From: Massilia sp. PDC64
GTDB lineage: Bacteria; Pseudomonadota; Gammaproteobacteria; Burkholderiales; Burkholderiaceae_D
Assembly: GCF_900101265.1 (NCBI RefSeq)
Contig: NZ_FMZS01000018.1
Span: forward strand, 60,631 to 124,630
Direction: 5' to 3'
Length of the DNA: 64,000 nt
Made by a program: the position numbers and the translations under genes. The notes beneath the pieces were generated by a model. It was not told the DNA's origin and searched no databases. It saw nothing but the letters and a program-made list of their open reading frames with translations. Every line of letters begins with the position of its first letter. Positions within the stretch are counted from its first letter, which is position 1. This document shows positions 16,540-25,050 of this stretch, piece after piece.

Positions 16540-18588
16540 TCACAACGCCACCACCCCCGACGCCTTCAGATTGACCGAATTCGGAATCTCCGCCATCGAC
16601 AGTATGCGCATATGCGGCACCACCCGCTCGGACAGCGCACGCAGATGGCGACGCAGGTCCGGCGAACACAGCAGCACCGGCAGCATATTGCCCTTCATCA
16701 TCCGCTCCGATTGCGCCGCCAGGCGCGACAGCAGTTGCTCGGCGTATTTCGGTTCCACCACCATGTCGCCGCCCGCTTCGGCGCTGCGCAGGCCCGCCAT
16801 CAGGGTCTGCTCGATCGCCGGGTCGAGCGTCAGCACGTTCAGCGCGGTGCTCTCCCCCAGCAGCGACTGACAGATCGCCGCGCCCAGTTTCTGGCGCACC
16901 AGTTCCGTCAGGTAGCCGAGGTCCTTGCTGTTGCGGCCCATGTCGACGAGGGTTTCCAGGATCACTTCCAGGTTGCGGATGGAGACTTTTTCGCGCAACA
17001 GGTTTTGCAGGACTTTCTGCACGTCGCTCAACGACAGGATCGTGGGAATCAGCTCTTCGACGAGGCCGGGCTGCTGCTGGCGGACGCGTTGCAGCAACCG
17101 ATCGGTCTCGGTCCGTGTCAGCAGGTGCGCGGCCTGCTGCTTCAGCACTTCGCTGATGTGGGTGATGAAGACCGTGGCCGGGTCGACGAGCGTGTAGCGC
17201 GCCGCGCGCGCCACTTCGCGCTCGCTCTCCTCCACCCACACGGCCGGCAGGCCGTAGGTCGGTTCGCGCGTCTCGATGCCCTTCAGCTGGCGCGCGTCCT
17301 TGCTGGCGCGGATCGCCAGCGTGCGTTCGGTGAGGATCTCGCCCTTGCCGGCCGGGACGCCAAAGATCTGCAGCTCGTAGCTGCTGGCGGACAGCTGCGG
17401 GGCGTCGCGGAAGCGTACGCGCGGCAGGACCATGCCGGATTCGAGCGCGTACTGCTTGCGGATCGCCGCGATGCGTTCCAGGAAGACGGTCTGCTCGCCC
17501 TTCACCAGCGGTGCCAGGTTGCCGCCGACGTGGACCTCGATCGGCTCGACCTTCAGCATCTCGTACGCGTCGTCCTCGTCCTTCGCGGCTTCGGCCTGCG
17601 CTTCCTCTTCCTGCGCGTCCGTGCCGCCGGCCTTCGCGCGCCGCACGATCACGATGCCGGCGCCCAGCAGCACGCAGGCCAGGGTCAGCACGGGCGCCGC
17701 CGGGATCCCCGGCAGGAACAGCAGCACGGACAGCGCGCCGGTGACGATGAACAGCGTCTTGGGAAAGGCCGTCAGCTGCTTCAGCACTTCGTTGCTCAGC
17801 TCGCCGTCGGAGGCGGAGCGCGTAACGATGATGCCGGTGCCGACCGCGATCACGAGGGCCGGCACCTGCGTGACGATGCCGTCGCCGACGGTCAGCAGCG
17901 TGAACGTCTGCAACGCCTGGTCCCAGCGCATCCCCATCTGCATCACGCCGATCACGAGGCCGCCGATGATGTTGATCAGCAGGATGATGATGCCGGCGAT
18001 CGCGTCGCCCTTGACGAACTTGCTGGCGCCGTCCATCGCGCCGTAGAAACCGCTTTCCTTCTCCAGCATCTTGCGGCGCCGCTTCGCTTCGTCCTGGTCG
18101 ATGAAGCCCATGTTCAGGTCCGCGTCGATGCTCATCTGCTGGCCCGGCATGCTGTCCAGCGTGAAGCGCGCCGCCACCTCGGACACGCGCTGCGCGCCGT
18201 TCGTCACGACGACGTACTGCACGACGACAAGGATCAGGAACACGATCAGGCCGATCACGTAATTGCCGCCCACGACGTACGAGCCGATGGCGGCGATCAC
18301 GCGGCCGGCGTCGGCATCGGACAGGATCAGGCGCGTCGTCGCCACGTTCAGCGACAGCCGGAACAAGGTGGCGATCAGCAGCAGCGACGGGAACGTCGAG
18401 AATTCCACCGGCCGCGCGATGTAGAACGTCAGCAGGAGGATCAGCAGCGCGAAGCTGACGTTCGTGAGGATCAGGAAGTCCAGCAGGACGGACGGGATCG
18501 GGACGAACAGCACCGTCAGGATGCCGACCACGAGCAGGACCAGCACGAGGTCCGTGTTGCGTTGGAAGACGCGCTGTAAAGCGTTCAT
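16540..18588 (-). CDS. flhA: Flagellar export gate protein FlhA
   Basis: A 682-residue inner-membrane protein, close to the usual FlhA length. The N-terminal half has the expected hydrophobic segments and the FHIPEP-family signature region around residues 75-170 (RLSLNVATTR, FTLDSMPGQQM, ADLNMGFID), followed by further membrane segments to about residue 320. A charged linker leads into the cytoplasmic domain that forms the nonameric docking ring for export substrates and chaperones. It is the last gene of the operon and starts 7 nt after flhB stops. The cytoplasmic domain appears complete, so the export gate is probably functional. Confidence 0.95.
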   Translation of the reverse strand: MNALQRVFQRNTDLVLVLLVVGILTVLFVPIPSVLLDFLILTNVSFALLILLLTFYIARPVEFSTFPSLLLIATLFRLSLNVATTRLILSDADAGRVIAAIGSYVVGGNYVIGLIVFLILVVVQYVVVTNGAQRVSEVAARFTLDSMPGQQMSIDADLNMGFIDQDEAKRRRKMLEKESGFYGAMDGASKFVKGDAIAGIIILLINIIGGLVIGVMQMGMRWDQALQTFTLLTVGDGIVTQVPALVIAVGTGIIVTRSASDGELSNEVLKQLTAFPKTLFIVTGALSVLLFLPGIPAAPVLTLACVLLGAGIVIVRRAKAGGTDAQEEEAQAEAAKDEDDAYEMLKVEPIEVHVGGNLAPLVKGEQTVFLERIAAIRKQYALESGMVLPRVRFRDAPQLSASSYELQIFGVPAGKGEILTERTLAIRASKDARQLKGIETREPTYGLPAVWVEESEREVARAARYTLVDPATVFITHISEVLKQQAAHLLTRTETDRLLQRVRQQQPGLVEELIPTILSLSDVQKVLQNLLREKVSIRNLEVILETLVDMGRNSKDLGYLTELVRQKLGAAICQSLLGESTALNVLTLDPAIEQTLMAGLRSAEAGGDMVVEPKYAEQLLSRLAAQSERMMKGNMLPVLLCSPDLRRHLRALSERVVPHMRILSMAEIPNSVNLKASGVVAL

Positions 18589-18595
18589 GCGTGTT

Positions 18596-19675
18596 TTACC
18601 TTGTCGAGTTGCGGCGGGCGTCGCGCATGGCGTACACCCAGACCATGATCTTGGCGATCTGCGGATAGAGTTTTTCCGGCACGTAGCCGTCGAAGTCCAC
18701 TTCGCGGAACAGCGTGCGCGCGAGCGGGCGGTTCTGCACGATGGGGATGTGGTGGCGCGCGGCCACCTCGCGCATCTTGCGTGCGAGGTCGCCCGTGCCC
18801 TTGGCCACCACCTGCGGCGCGCCGGATACGCCGTGGCGATAGCTGAGGGCGACGGCCAGGCGCGTCGGATTCGTGATCAGGACGTCCGCCTCGGGCACCT
18901 TGGCCACCGCCTTGCTGCGCTTGAGCATTTCCTTGCGCAGCTCGCGGATGCGCGAACGGATGCGCGGGTCGCCCTCGCGGTTCTTGTGCTCGTCCTTGAC
19001 GTCGCGCTTGCTCATGCGCATCCGCTTGGCGAAGTCGCGCCGTACGAAACCGAAGTCGACGGCCGCGATGACCAGCTGCGTGAACACGAGCTTCACGAGC
19101 AGCGCCGCGCACAGCCCCACCAGCACGCGCAGGTAGCCGTGGGCGTCCGCGCCGGGCAGGCCGATCAGGCCGGGCACCATGTCGCGCACCGCCACGTAGA
19201 CGACACCGGACAGCACCACCAGCTTGACGACGCTCTTGCCGGCCTCGAACAGTGTGCGCAGCGAGAACACGCGCTTGAGCCCACTGGCCGGGTTGATGCG
19301 GTCGAAGTCCGGCTTGAGCGGGTGGAAGGTGAAGATCGGCCCCGTCTGCACGACGTTCGCGAGCACGGCGATGACGACGAGCGCGAGGAACAGCGGTCCC
19401 AGCACCGTGAGCATCGCCACCAGCAGGTCGCCCATCCACGCCGCGACGCCGTCCGAGGTCCAGTCGGCATGCCCGATATGGCCCAGGATGCGGTGCTGCA
19501 GGCGCGCCGTCTGGCGCAGCGCATCCCAGCCGGTGGCCTGGATGACGAGGACGAGCGCGGCGAGGATCGCCAGCGCCGTCACGTCCACGCTGCGCGCCAC
19601 CGAACCCTTCCTGCGCGCTTCCTGCAGGCGGTGCGGTGTGGCCTCTTCCGACCGGTCGCTGTCCTGTTCCGCCAT
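18596..19675 (-). CDS. flhB: Flagellar export switch protein FlhB
   Basis: A 359-residue protein with the family start (SEEATPHRLQEARRKG), four membrane segments and a C-terminal cytoplasmic domain. FlhB normally cleaves itself between Asn and Pro of an NPTH loop to switch from rod/hook to filament export. Here the loop reads ITNPTRLAVAL: Asn and Pro are kept but His is replaced by Arg. Cleavage may still occur, because the Asn-Pro pair is the essential part, but kinetics or specificity could differ. The gene directly abuts the fliR stop codon and precedes flhA, as in many flagellar operons. Confidence 0.93.
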   Translation of the reverse strand: MAEQDSDRSEEATPHRLQEARRKGSVARSVDVTALAILAALVLVIQATGWDALRQTARLQHRILGHIGHADWTSDGVAAWMGDLLVAMLTVLGPLFLALVVIAVLANVVQTGPIFTFHPLKPDFDRINPASGLKRVFSLRTLFEAGKSVVKLVVLSGVVYVAVRDMVPGLIGLPGADAHGYLRVLVGLCAALLVKLVFTQLVIAAVDFGFVRRDFAKRMRMSKRDVKDEHKNREGDPRIRSRIRELRKEMLKRSKAVAKVPEADVLITNPTRLAVALSYRHGVSGAPQVVAKGTGDLARKMREVAARHHIPIVQNRPLARTLFREVDFDGYVPEKLYPQIAKIMVWVYAMRDARRNSTR

Positions 19676-20440
19676 CTATGCCAGCACCTTCTGCCAGTAC
19701 GTGAAGATCGACGCGTACACGCGCCCCATCGAGGGGCCCATCGTCACGACGGTGAGCGCGAACAGCGCCGTGCCCACGACGATCTTGACCGGCACGCCGA
19801 CGACGAACACGTTCATCTGGGGCAGCACGCGCGACACGAACGCGAGGCCCGTCTCCGTCAGCAACAGGCACAGGATCACCGGGATGATCAGGGCCACGCC
19901 CAGCGAGAACATCAGGCCGAACTGCTGCAGCATCGCGTCGGCGGCCATGCTGCCGAGCGGGCTGCCGGGCGGCACCCGCTCCAGCGAAAAGGCCAGGCCG
20001 CGCAGGAAAGCGTGGTGGCCGTCCATGCCGAAGAACATCACGGCGCCGAGCATGTTCAGCATGGTCGCGAACAGCGGCGCGCCGGCACGGGTGACGGGGT
20101 CGTACACGGTGCCGATGCCGAAGCCGGTCTGCACGTCGAGGATCTTGCCGGCGACGGAAAACGCGCCGAACGCGGCGAACACGCCGAAGGCGAGCGTGCC
20201 GCCCACGACCAGCTCATTGCAGGCGCCCGCGACGACGGGCCCCAGGTCCAGCGCGCCCGCCGGCGGACGCACGCCCAGGCCCTGCACGAGCAGCACGGCC
20301 AGCGCGAGGGTCAGCAGCACGCGCACGGTGACGAGGCCGGACAGGCCCGCCAGGATCGGCGACAGCAACAGCACCACGCCCAGGCGCAGCGCGGTGTAGA
20401 AGACGGCCAGGGCCCAGGCCGGGTCGATCTCGATCTGCAT
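19676..20440 (-). CDS. fliR: Flagellar export gate protein FliR
   Basis: A 254-residue integral membrane protein of the FliR/SctT family, which completes the FliP-Q-R helical export gate. I chose the ATG at 20440 (MQIEIDPAW), just after fliQ; the longer open frame upstream is Arg-rich and overlaps fliQ. Several strongly hydrophobic segments and the conserved-looking GFGIGTVYDP region near the centre are visible. Its stop codon touches the flhB start, so the pair is translationally coupled. Confidence 0.92.
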   Translation of the reverse strand: MQIEIDPAWALAVFYTALRLGVVLLLSPILAGLSGLVTVRVLLTLALAVLLVQGLGVRPPAGALDLGPVVAGACNELVVGGTLAFGVFAAFGAFSVAGKILDVQTGFGIGTVYDPVTRAGAPLFATMLNMLGAVMFFGMDGHHAFLRGLAFSLERVPPGSPLGSMAADAMLQQFGLMFSLGVALIIPVILCLLLTETGLAFVSRVLPQMNVFVVGVPVKIVVGTALFALTVVTMGPSMGRVYASIFTYWQKVLA

Positions 20441-20445
20441 CGGCG

Positions 20446-20712
20446 TCAGAAGAACGTGGGGATGCCGGCGATGAGCGCGGCCGAATAGCTGACCATGCGC
20501 CTGAGCATCCAGGGTCCGCACACCACCAGCACGACGACCGCGGCGACGATCTTCGGGATGAAGGTCAGCGATTGTTCCTGCACCTGGGTCACCACCTGCA
20601 GCACGCTGATGACGAGGCCGACCGCCAGCGTCACCGCGAGCAGCGGCGCCGCGATCAACAGCGCGTTCCACAACAGGTCGGCCAGCAGCTGCAGGGCGAG
20701 ATCGGCGTGCAT
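20446..20712 (-). CDS. fliQ: Flagellar export gate protein FliQ
   Basis: An 88-residue protein with two hydrophobic helices and the family core VISVLQVVTQVQEQSLTFIP. It normally packs around the FliP-R core of the gate in several copies. A good ribosome binding site (GAGGAAG) lies upstream. Unusually, fliQ is separated from fliP by four genes: the sigma factor, two TPR proteins and a small unknown protein. Confidence 0.95.
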   Translation of the reverse strand: MHADLALQLLADLLWNALLIAAPLLAVTLAVGLVISVLQVVTQVQEQSLTFIPKIVAAVVVLVVCGPWMLRRMVSYSAALIAGIPTFF

Positions 20713-20721
20713 GCGTCTTCC

Positions 20722-21867
20722 TCAGCGGCTCACGTAGACGTCCATCAGGTCCGACAGCGATTGCCCGAACGCGCCCTGGCGGGTCCGCATCAGGCGGCGC
20801 GCCAGCTGGCGGAACCGTTCCGGGTCTTCGGTCTGGCCCGCCAGCACCATCTGGGCATAGCGCGCGGCCAGGCCTTGCGGGTCGAGGCGGAGCGCGCGGT
20901 CGATGGCGCGCTCCGCTTCCTCGCGCTCGCCCGCCAGCGCGAGCACGACGGCCAGGCCGCCGTGGCTTTCGCCGAAATTGCGATCGAGTTCCAGCGCCTG
21001 TTCGAACGCGGCGCGGGCGCCGTCACGGTCGCCGGCGAACAGCCGGCACCAACCCATGCTGTGCCAGGTGCCGATGTGGCCCGGCATGAAGCGCAGCGCC
21101 GTCTCGAGCTGGCGGCGCGCCGCGTCGAGGTCGCGCCGCAGCAGGCTCGCCATGCCGAGCGCCGACCACGCCCGCCCCTCCTCGGGCCGCGCGGCCACCA
21201 CTTCGTTCAGCAAGGTGTCGGCCGCGGCGCTGTCCATGCGCGCCAGGGCCAGGGAGCCTGCCGTCACCAGGGCCTCGGCCGGCCGGGCCGGCCCTGCCAG
21301 CGCGGCGTCGGCCAGGGTCTGCGCCTGTTCCAGGTCGTTGCTGTCCAGGGCAGCCAGGCTGGCCGCGGCCAACAGTGCCGGGTCGTCGGCGGAGCGTGCG
21401 CGCTGGCGCAGCGCCACTTCCAGGGCCTGTTCCGGCGTCCCGGTCAGGTGCAGCAGGCGCACGAGCAGCGTAACGCCCTGCGGCGGCAGCCCGGCGCCGT
21501 CCGCATACGCCTGCAGGCGCGCCAGCGCGTCGGCATGCTGGCCCTGGCAATAGCGCGCATACGCGGCGCCATAGGCCAGCGCGGGGTCGGCGTGGCGTGC
21601 CGCGAGCGTGTCGAACAGCGCTGCTGCCTCGGGGTAGCGGCGCTGCGCCAGCAAGGCATTGCCCTGCCGCGCCGCGAGGAAATCGTCGTCCGGATGGGCC
21701 GCCACGGCCGCCTGCGCATGCGCCGCGGCGCGGTCCGGCAATCCGGCCGCGAGGGCCTGGTCGACCGCGGCCGCCAGCAGGTGCGGGTTGCCGGGATCGC
21801 TGGCCAGGTAGGATTCGGTCCGTTCCAGCTGGCGCAACGCCGCCTGGCGGGTATCGTCTTGGTGCAT
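20722..21867 (-). CDS. TPR-repeat protein in flagellar operon
   Basis: A 381-residue soluble protein made largely of tetratricopeptide-like helical hairpins: alternating Ala/Leu-rich helices with A..G....R....A and ALxLDP spacers, e.g. FEQALELD near 280 and RALRLDPQG near 315. No signal peptide is seen. Such proteins act as binding scaffolds, and in secretion loci often as chaperones. Its position between the sigma factor and fliQ suggests a role in assembling or feeding this export machine, but that is inferred from context. It starts immediately after the stop of the upstream small gene (TAAATG). Confidence 0.75.
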   Translation of the reverse strand: MHQDDTRQAALRQLERTESYLASDPGNPHLLAAAVDQALAAGLPDRAAAHAQAAVAAHPDDDFLAARQGNALLAQRRYPEAAALFDTLAARHADPALAYGAAYARYCQGQHADALARLQAYADGAGLPPQGVTLLVRLLHLTGTPEQALEVALRQRARSADDPALLAAASLAALDSNDLEQAQTLADAALAGPARPAEALVTAGSLALARMDSAAADTLLNEVVAARPEEGRAWSALGMASLLRRDLDAARRQLETALRFMPGHIGTWHSMGWCRLFAGDRDGARAAFEQALELDRNFGESHGGLAVVLALAGEREEAERAIDRALRLDPQGLAARYAQMVLAGQTEDPERFRQLARRLMRTRQGAFGQSLSDLMDVYVSR

Positions 21868-22254
21868 TTAAGTCTTTCCTGTCGTGGGATCGGCCGGCCC
21901 GGCGGCCAGCAGGTAGGTGATGGCATCCTGGATCAGCGGCGCGCAGCGCGCGTCCTGCTCGAGCACGCGCTGCACGTCGTCGACCAGCTGGTGGAATTTG
22001 GGATCGGCGTTCAGTTGGCCGCCCAGCTCCTGTAGCAGCACGGATTCGAGGAACACGCGGAAGGCCTTGCGGCCGCGCTGCGGATCGTCCGGGTCGATCT
22101 GCGCCACCCGCAGCTCGATCAGCGCCGTCAGCGAACGTGCCGTCCCGGCCGCGCGCGGGCGCGCCTGTCCCGGCTTCGCGGCCACCTGGGCGCGCGCCTT
22201 GAACTGGGACTGGATGACGGCCGCAAGCTGGCCGATCGACGAGATGCCGTTCAT
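21868..22254 (-). CDS. Small protein of unknown function in flagellar operon
   Basis: A 128-residue protein started at the ATG at 22254 (MNGISSIGQLAAVIQ), 2 nt after the upstream TPR gene. It has a basic, Ala-rich N-terminal third and an acidic helical C-terminal two thirds with VFLESVLLQELGGQLN and DVQRVLEQD. No membrane segment or signal peptide is visible. The longer open frame upstream is a shadow of the TPR gene. Family not recognised; the flanking TPR genes suggest it could be a TPR partner, perhaps a small export substrate or regulator. Confidence 0.6.
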   Translation of the reverse strand: MNGISSIGQLAAVIQSQFKARAQVAAKPGQARPRAAGTARSLTALIELRVAQIDPDDPQRGRKAFRVFLESVLLQELGGQLNADPKFHQLVDDVQRVLEQDARCAPLIQDAITYLLAAGPADPTTGKT

Positions 22255-22256
22255 CG

Positions 22257-22817
22257 TCAGTGGGTCTGGTTGCCGGCGTAGGCGGACAGCAGGAGGTGTG
22301 CATCGCCGTCCTCGCCTGCCGCCTCTTCCAGGCGCTTGTCGATGCCATCCACGATGCGTTGCATGTCGCCGTTCAGCGCGGCGTTCCCGTCGTTGACTTC
22401 CATGCCGGCGACGAGCGCGTCGCGCGCGCCGGCCAGGTCGCCGCCGATCAGTTGCAACAGGCCGTCGGCAAAGCGCCGCAGGCCCTCGTCCTGGCCCTGC
22501 CCGGCCAGCGGCTGCAGCGTCTCGGCCGCCCGGTCTTCGCGGTTCGCGCCCAGGTACAGCAGCGCCAGCTGGAGGCGCGCCGTCCACAGGGCCGGGTCCA
22601 GCGCGAGCGCGGCTTCCATCTCGTCGATGGCGCGGTCGTACAAGCCGATCTGCGCGTATTCGGCGCCCAGCAGGTAGTGCGCGGCGGGGGTGGCGTCGGC
22701 GCGGCCCACGGCCGCCTTCAGGTAGGCGATCGCGCCGGCGCTGTCGCCGCCCCGGCTGGCCGTGAGCGCCAGCTGGAACAGCTCGGCCTGGTCGAGCATT
22801 GCAATAGTGTCGGTCAT
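22257..22817 (-). CDS. Short TPR protein in flagellar operon
   Basis: A 186-residue acidic, soluble protein. The first ~130 residues carry about three TPR-like hairpins (AIAYLKAAVG, AIDEMEAALALDP, RLQLALLYLG), and the rest is an acidic tail. A ribosome binding site (GGAAG) lies just upstream of the ATG. It is the first gene after the sigma factor, from which it is separated by 62 nt that include a hairpin. It resembles small TPR chaperones of type III systems in size and layout, but no specific family is claimed. Confidence 0.7.
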   Translation of the reverse strand: MTDTIAMLDQAELFQLALTASRGGDSAGAIAYLKAAVGRADATPAAHYLLGAEYAQIGLYDRAIDEMEAALALDPALWTARLQLALLYLGANREDRAAETLQPLAGQGQDEGLRRFADGLLQLIGGDLAGARDALVAGMEVNDGNAALNGDMQRIVDGIDKRLEEAAGEDGDAHLLLSAYAGNQTH

Positions 22818-22833
22818 TTTCTTCCGCTCCGGT

Positions 22834-22856
22834 AAAGGCCGCCCAGCGCGGCCCGG
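22834..22856 (-). terminator. Intra-operon hairpin between sigma factor and TPR gene
   Basis: On the minus strand GGCCGC and GCGGCC form a six-pair stem around loop GCTGG, followed by TTTACC. The T-run is short, so it is at best a leaky terminator or RNA processing site that lowers expression of the downstream export genes. Confidence 0.4.
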
Positions 22857-22879
22857 TGATTACAGGTACTACGATACAA

Positions 22880-23641
22880 CTAAACACTCCAGTCCACGGC
22901 ATCCCTGGCCCGCCATCGCTCGCGCAACGCGGCCAGCGCTTCCTTGTGCAGCTGCGACACGCGCCCGCGCGTGACGCCCAGCGCGGCGCCGATCTCGTCG
23001 AACGACCGCTGCTCCAGGTAATGCCAGCGCAGCACCTTGCGCTGGCGCTCGGGCAGCGCTGCCAGCGCTTCCTTCAGGCGCGCCCGTAGCTGGCGCAGCG
23101 CCAGCCCGTCGTAGGGCTGGACCCCGTAGATGGCGTCGGCGTCCTGCACCATGCCGGTCCCTTCCAGGGCCAGCCCGACGGCCACGCCGACGGCAAGGTC
23201 CGCCAGATAGGCGAACAACGCGGCCGGGTCGGCCCGGTCGGGTGCGTCGCCGTGCAGGCCCTCGATGCGTTCGGCGTCGATGCGCCGCCGTGCCGCCACC
23301 TGTTCCTGCACTTCCGAATACGTGGCGATGCCGTTCAGGATCGCGCCGTTGATGCGGTGCGCCGCGAACGTCTCGAACTTCGCGCCCAGCCCGTCATCAT
23401 AGCGGTCCACGGCCTCCATCAGGCCGAGGCGGGCGAACTGCAGGTAATCGTCGAACTCGAGCCCTTCGTACGTGCGGCGGGCATACATGCGCGCGGCCAG
23501 CATGCGGGCGAACTCCAGGTAGCGCCCCACCAGGCGCTGGCGCAGCGACTCGTCGCGGCCGTGACGGTATGCCTGCCACAGCGCGGCGGGCTCGCCGCCC
23601 ACGTCGGGTTCCGGCACGGTGGTACGGGCGCACGCGTCCAT
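22880..23641 (-). CDS. Sigma-28-type (FliA-like) RNA polymerase sigma factor
   Basis: A 253-residue sigma-70-superfamily protein of FliA size. Region 2 is clear at residues 60-105 (EFDDYLQFARLGLMEAVDRY, then FAAHRINGAI), followed by a region 3 segment. A full region 4 helix-turn-helix lies at about 195-245 (LPERQRKVLRWHYLEQ, GVTRGRVSQLH). In flagellar systems this factor directs late genes such as flagellin and motor genes. No such targets are in the window, so its regulon, if any, is elsewhere. Its location between fliP and the TPR genes is unusual. No anti-sigma factor FlgM is seen nearby. It may be a second, system-specific FliA paralogue, so no symbol is given. Confidence 0.88.
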   Translation of the reverse strand: MDACARTTVPEPDVGGEPAALWQAYRHGRDESLRQRLVGRYLEFARMLAARMYARRTYEGLEFDDYLQFARLGLMEAVDRYDDGLGAKFETFAAHRINGAILNGIATYSEVQEQVAARRRIDAERIEGLHGDAPDRADPAALFAYLADLAVGVAVGLALEGTGMVQDADAIYGVQPYDGLALRQLRARLKEALAALPERQRKVLRWHYLEQRSFDEIGAALGVTRGRVSQLHKEALAALRERWRARDAVDWSV

Positions 23642-23648
23642 CGCGGCC

Positions 23649-24392
23649 TCAGGCGAACGTTCCCAGCAGGGCCCGCACGACCAGGCTCCAGCCGTCCATC
23701 AGCACGAACAGCAGGATCTTCAAGGGCAGCGAGATCGACGCCGGCGGCACCATCATCATGCCGAGCGCCATCAGCGCGCTCGATACGATCAGGTCGACGA
23801 GCAGGAACGGCAGGAAGATCACGAAACCGATCTGGAACGCGGCGCGCAGCTCGGACAGCATGAATGCCGGGACCAGCTGCACGAGGCTGATGTCGTCCAT
23901 CGTGGACGGCTGTTCCGCCCGGGCCAGCTCGACCATCAGGGCCAGGTCCGGTTCGCGCGTCTGCCGCACCATGAAGTCGCGCAGCGGCGCAACGCCGACG
24001 GACGCGGCGCGGTCCGGCGCCAGGCTGCCGGCCAGGTAAGGCTGTAGCGCGTCCTCGTTCACCTTGTGCAGGACCGGCGCCATCGTGAACAGGGTCAGGA
24101 ACAGCGCCAGGCTGACGATGACCGTGTTCGGCGGCGTCTCCTGCATGCCCAGCGCGTGGCGCAGCATCGACAGCACGATGACGATGCGGATGAACGCCGT
24201 CATCGACACGAGGATCGCCGGCGCGAGGCTCAGCACCGTCAGGCCGAGCAGCACCTTCAACGCCAGTGACACGTCCGCGCCGCCCGTGCCGATCTGGATC
24301 CCGGGCGCGCTCAGCACCGGCGCGGCGCAGGCCAGCGAACAGCCGAACGCGCCCGCGGCCGCCAGCAGGGCGGCCGGCATGCGGCGCATCAT
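23649..24392 (-). CDS. fliP: Flagellar export gate protein FliP
   Basis: A 247-residue protein of normal FliP size. An N-terminal signal peptide ends near the ACAAP junction. Membrane segments then flank a periplasmic loop and the family motifs TAFIRIVIVLSMLRHALG and PPNTVIVSLALFLT, with a C-terminal region rich in MMVPP and LPLKILLFV. FliP forms the core of the export gate with FliQ and FliR. The start at 24392 overlaps the fliO stop in an ATGA junction, which rules out the longer Arg-rich extension. Confidence 0.95.
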   Translation of the reverse strand: MMRRMPAALLAAAGAFGCSLACAAPVLSAPGIQIGTGGADVSLALKVLLGLTVLSLAPAILVSMTAFIRIVIVLSMLRHALGMQETPPNTVIVSLALFLTLFTMAPVLHKVNEDALQPYLAGSLAPDRAASVGVAPLRDFMVRQTREPDLALMVELARAEQPSTMDDISLVQLVPAFMLSELRAAFQIGFVIFLPFLLVDLIVSSALMALGMMMVPPASISLPLKILLFVLMDGWSLVVRALLGTFA

Positions 24393-24739
24393 GGCGCCTC
24401 CTGCGGAGCGAGCGGCTTCTCGGCCAGGCAAGTGACCCCGTGTTCGCCCTGGGCGACGAGGTAGCGGGTGCCGTCGAATTCGACGACCGACAGCAGCGTG
24501 CGCGGTCCGAGCCGGGTCGACTCGACGACGCGCACGAGGCGCTTGCCGCCGGCCGCGCCCGCGTGCAGGTTGAAACGGCGCCGCAGGTACCACACCGCCG
24601 CGATCGCAAGCAACGACACGACGAGCACACCGGCGCCGCCGCCGGCCAGCGCGGGGCCCATGGCGCCGTCGTCGCGCCGGAACGGGATCGCCGGCACGGC
24701 CGCGTGCGGCGCCGGTGCGGCATTCTGCTGCACAGTCAT
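24389..24739 (-). CDS. fliO: Flagellar export gate assembly protein FliO
   Basis: A 116-residue protein with one membrane segment (about residues 33-52) followed by a cytoplasmic domain with RLVRVVESTRLGPRTLL and YLVAQG, typical of FliO. FliO is a bitopic scaffold that helps assemble the FliP ring. It is coupled to both neighbours by ATGA overlaps: the start overlaps the fliN stop and the stop overlaps the fliP start. Family identity is low in general, so context carries part of the weight. Confidence 0.85.
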   Translation of the reverse strand: MTVQQNAAPAPHAAVPAIPFRRDDGAMGPALAGGGAGVLVVSLLAIAAVWYLRRRFNLHAGAAGGKRLVRVVESTRLGPRTLLSVVEFDGTRYLVAQGEHGVTCLAEKPLAPQEAP

Positions 24740-25050
24740 GCCTTCTGGGCCGCCACTTCGGTGATGCGGATGCCGAAGTTGTCGTCCACGGCCACGAGCT
24801 GGCCGCGCGCGATCACCTGGCCATTGAGGATCACGTCGATCGGCGTATCCGCGCGGCGGTCGATCTTCAGGACCGACGCTTCCTGCAGTGCGAGCAGTTC
24901 GCCGACGGTCGTCTCGACCTGGCCGACGGCCACCGACAACGTCACCGGCACCTTGTCGAGCAGGCGCAGGTTGCCGCCCAGGACGGCGGGACCGTCGGCC
25001 GGCGGATGCTGGAAGTCGGACAGTTCGATGATTTGGGTCTGCAGGGTCAT
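24736..25050 (-). CDS. fliN: C-ring protein FliN
   Basis: A 104-residue protein consisting mostly of a SpoA (FliM/FliN C-terminal) domain: LLDKVPVTLSVAVGQVETTV, GELLALQ, then PIDVILNGQVIARGQLVAVD. FliN builds the lower C-ring with FliM and binds the FliH-FliI export ATPase complex. The ATG at 25050 overlaps the stop of the upstream fliM-like gene; the longer open frame is a shadow. Length and domain are normal. Confidence 0.92.
   Translation of the reverse strand: MTLQTQIIELSDFQHPPADGPAVLGGNLRLLDKVPVTLSVAVGQVETTVGELLALQEASVLKIDRRADTPIDVILNGQVIARGQLVAVDDNFGIRITEVAAQKA

Noticed and set aside
16414..20488. Plus-strand frames of 721 and 674 aa opposite flhA and flhB/fliR
   Set aside because: His/Arg/Gln-rich products typical of antisense frames in GC-rich DNA; the minus strand carries well-conserved flagellar genes.
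22834..22856. Sigma-gene hairpin as a full rho-independent terminator
   Set aside because: Only three T residues follow the stem and the downstream genes have no obvious own promoter, so a leaky or processing role is more likely.
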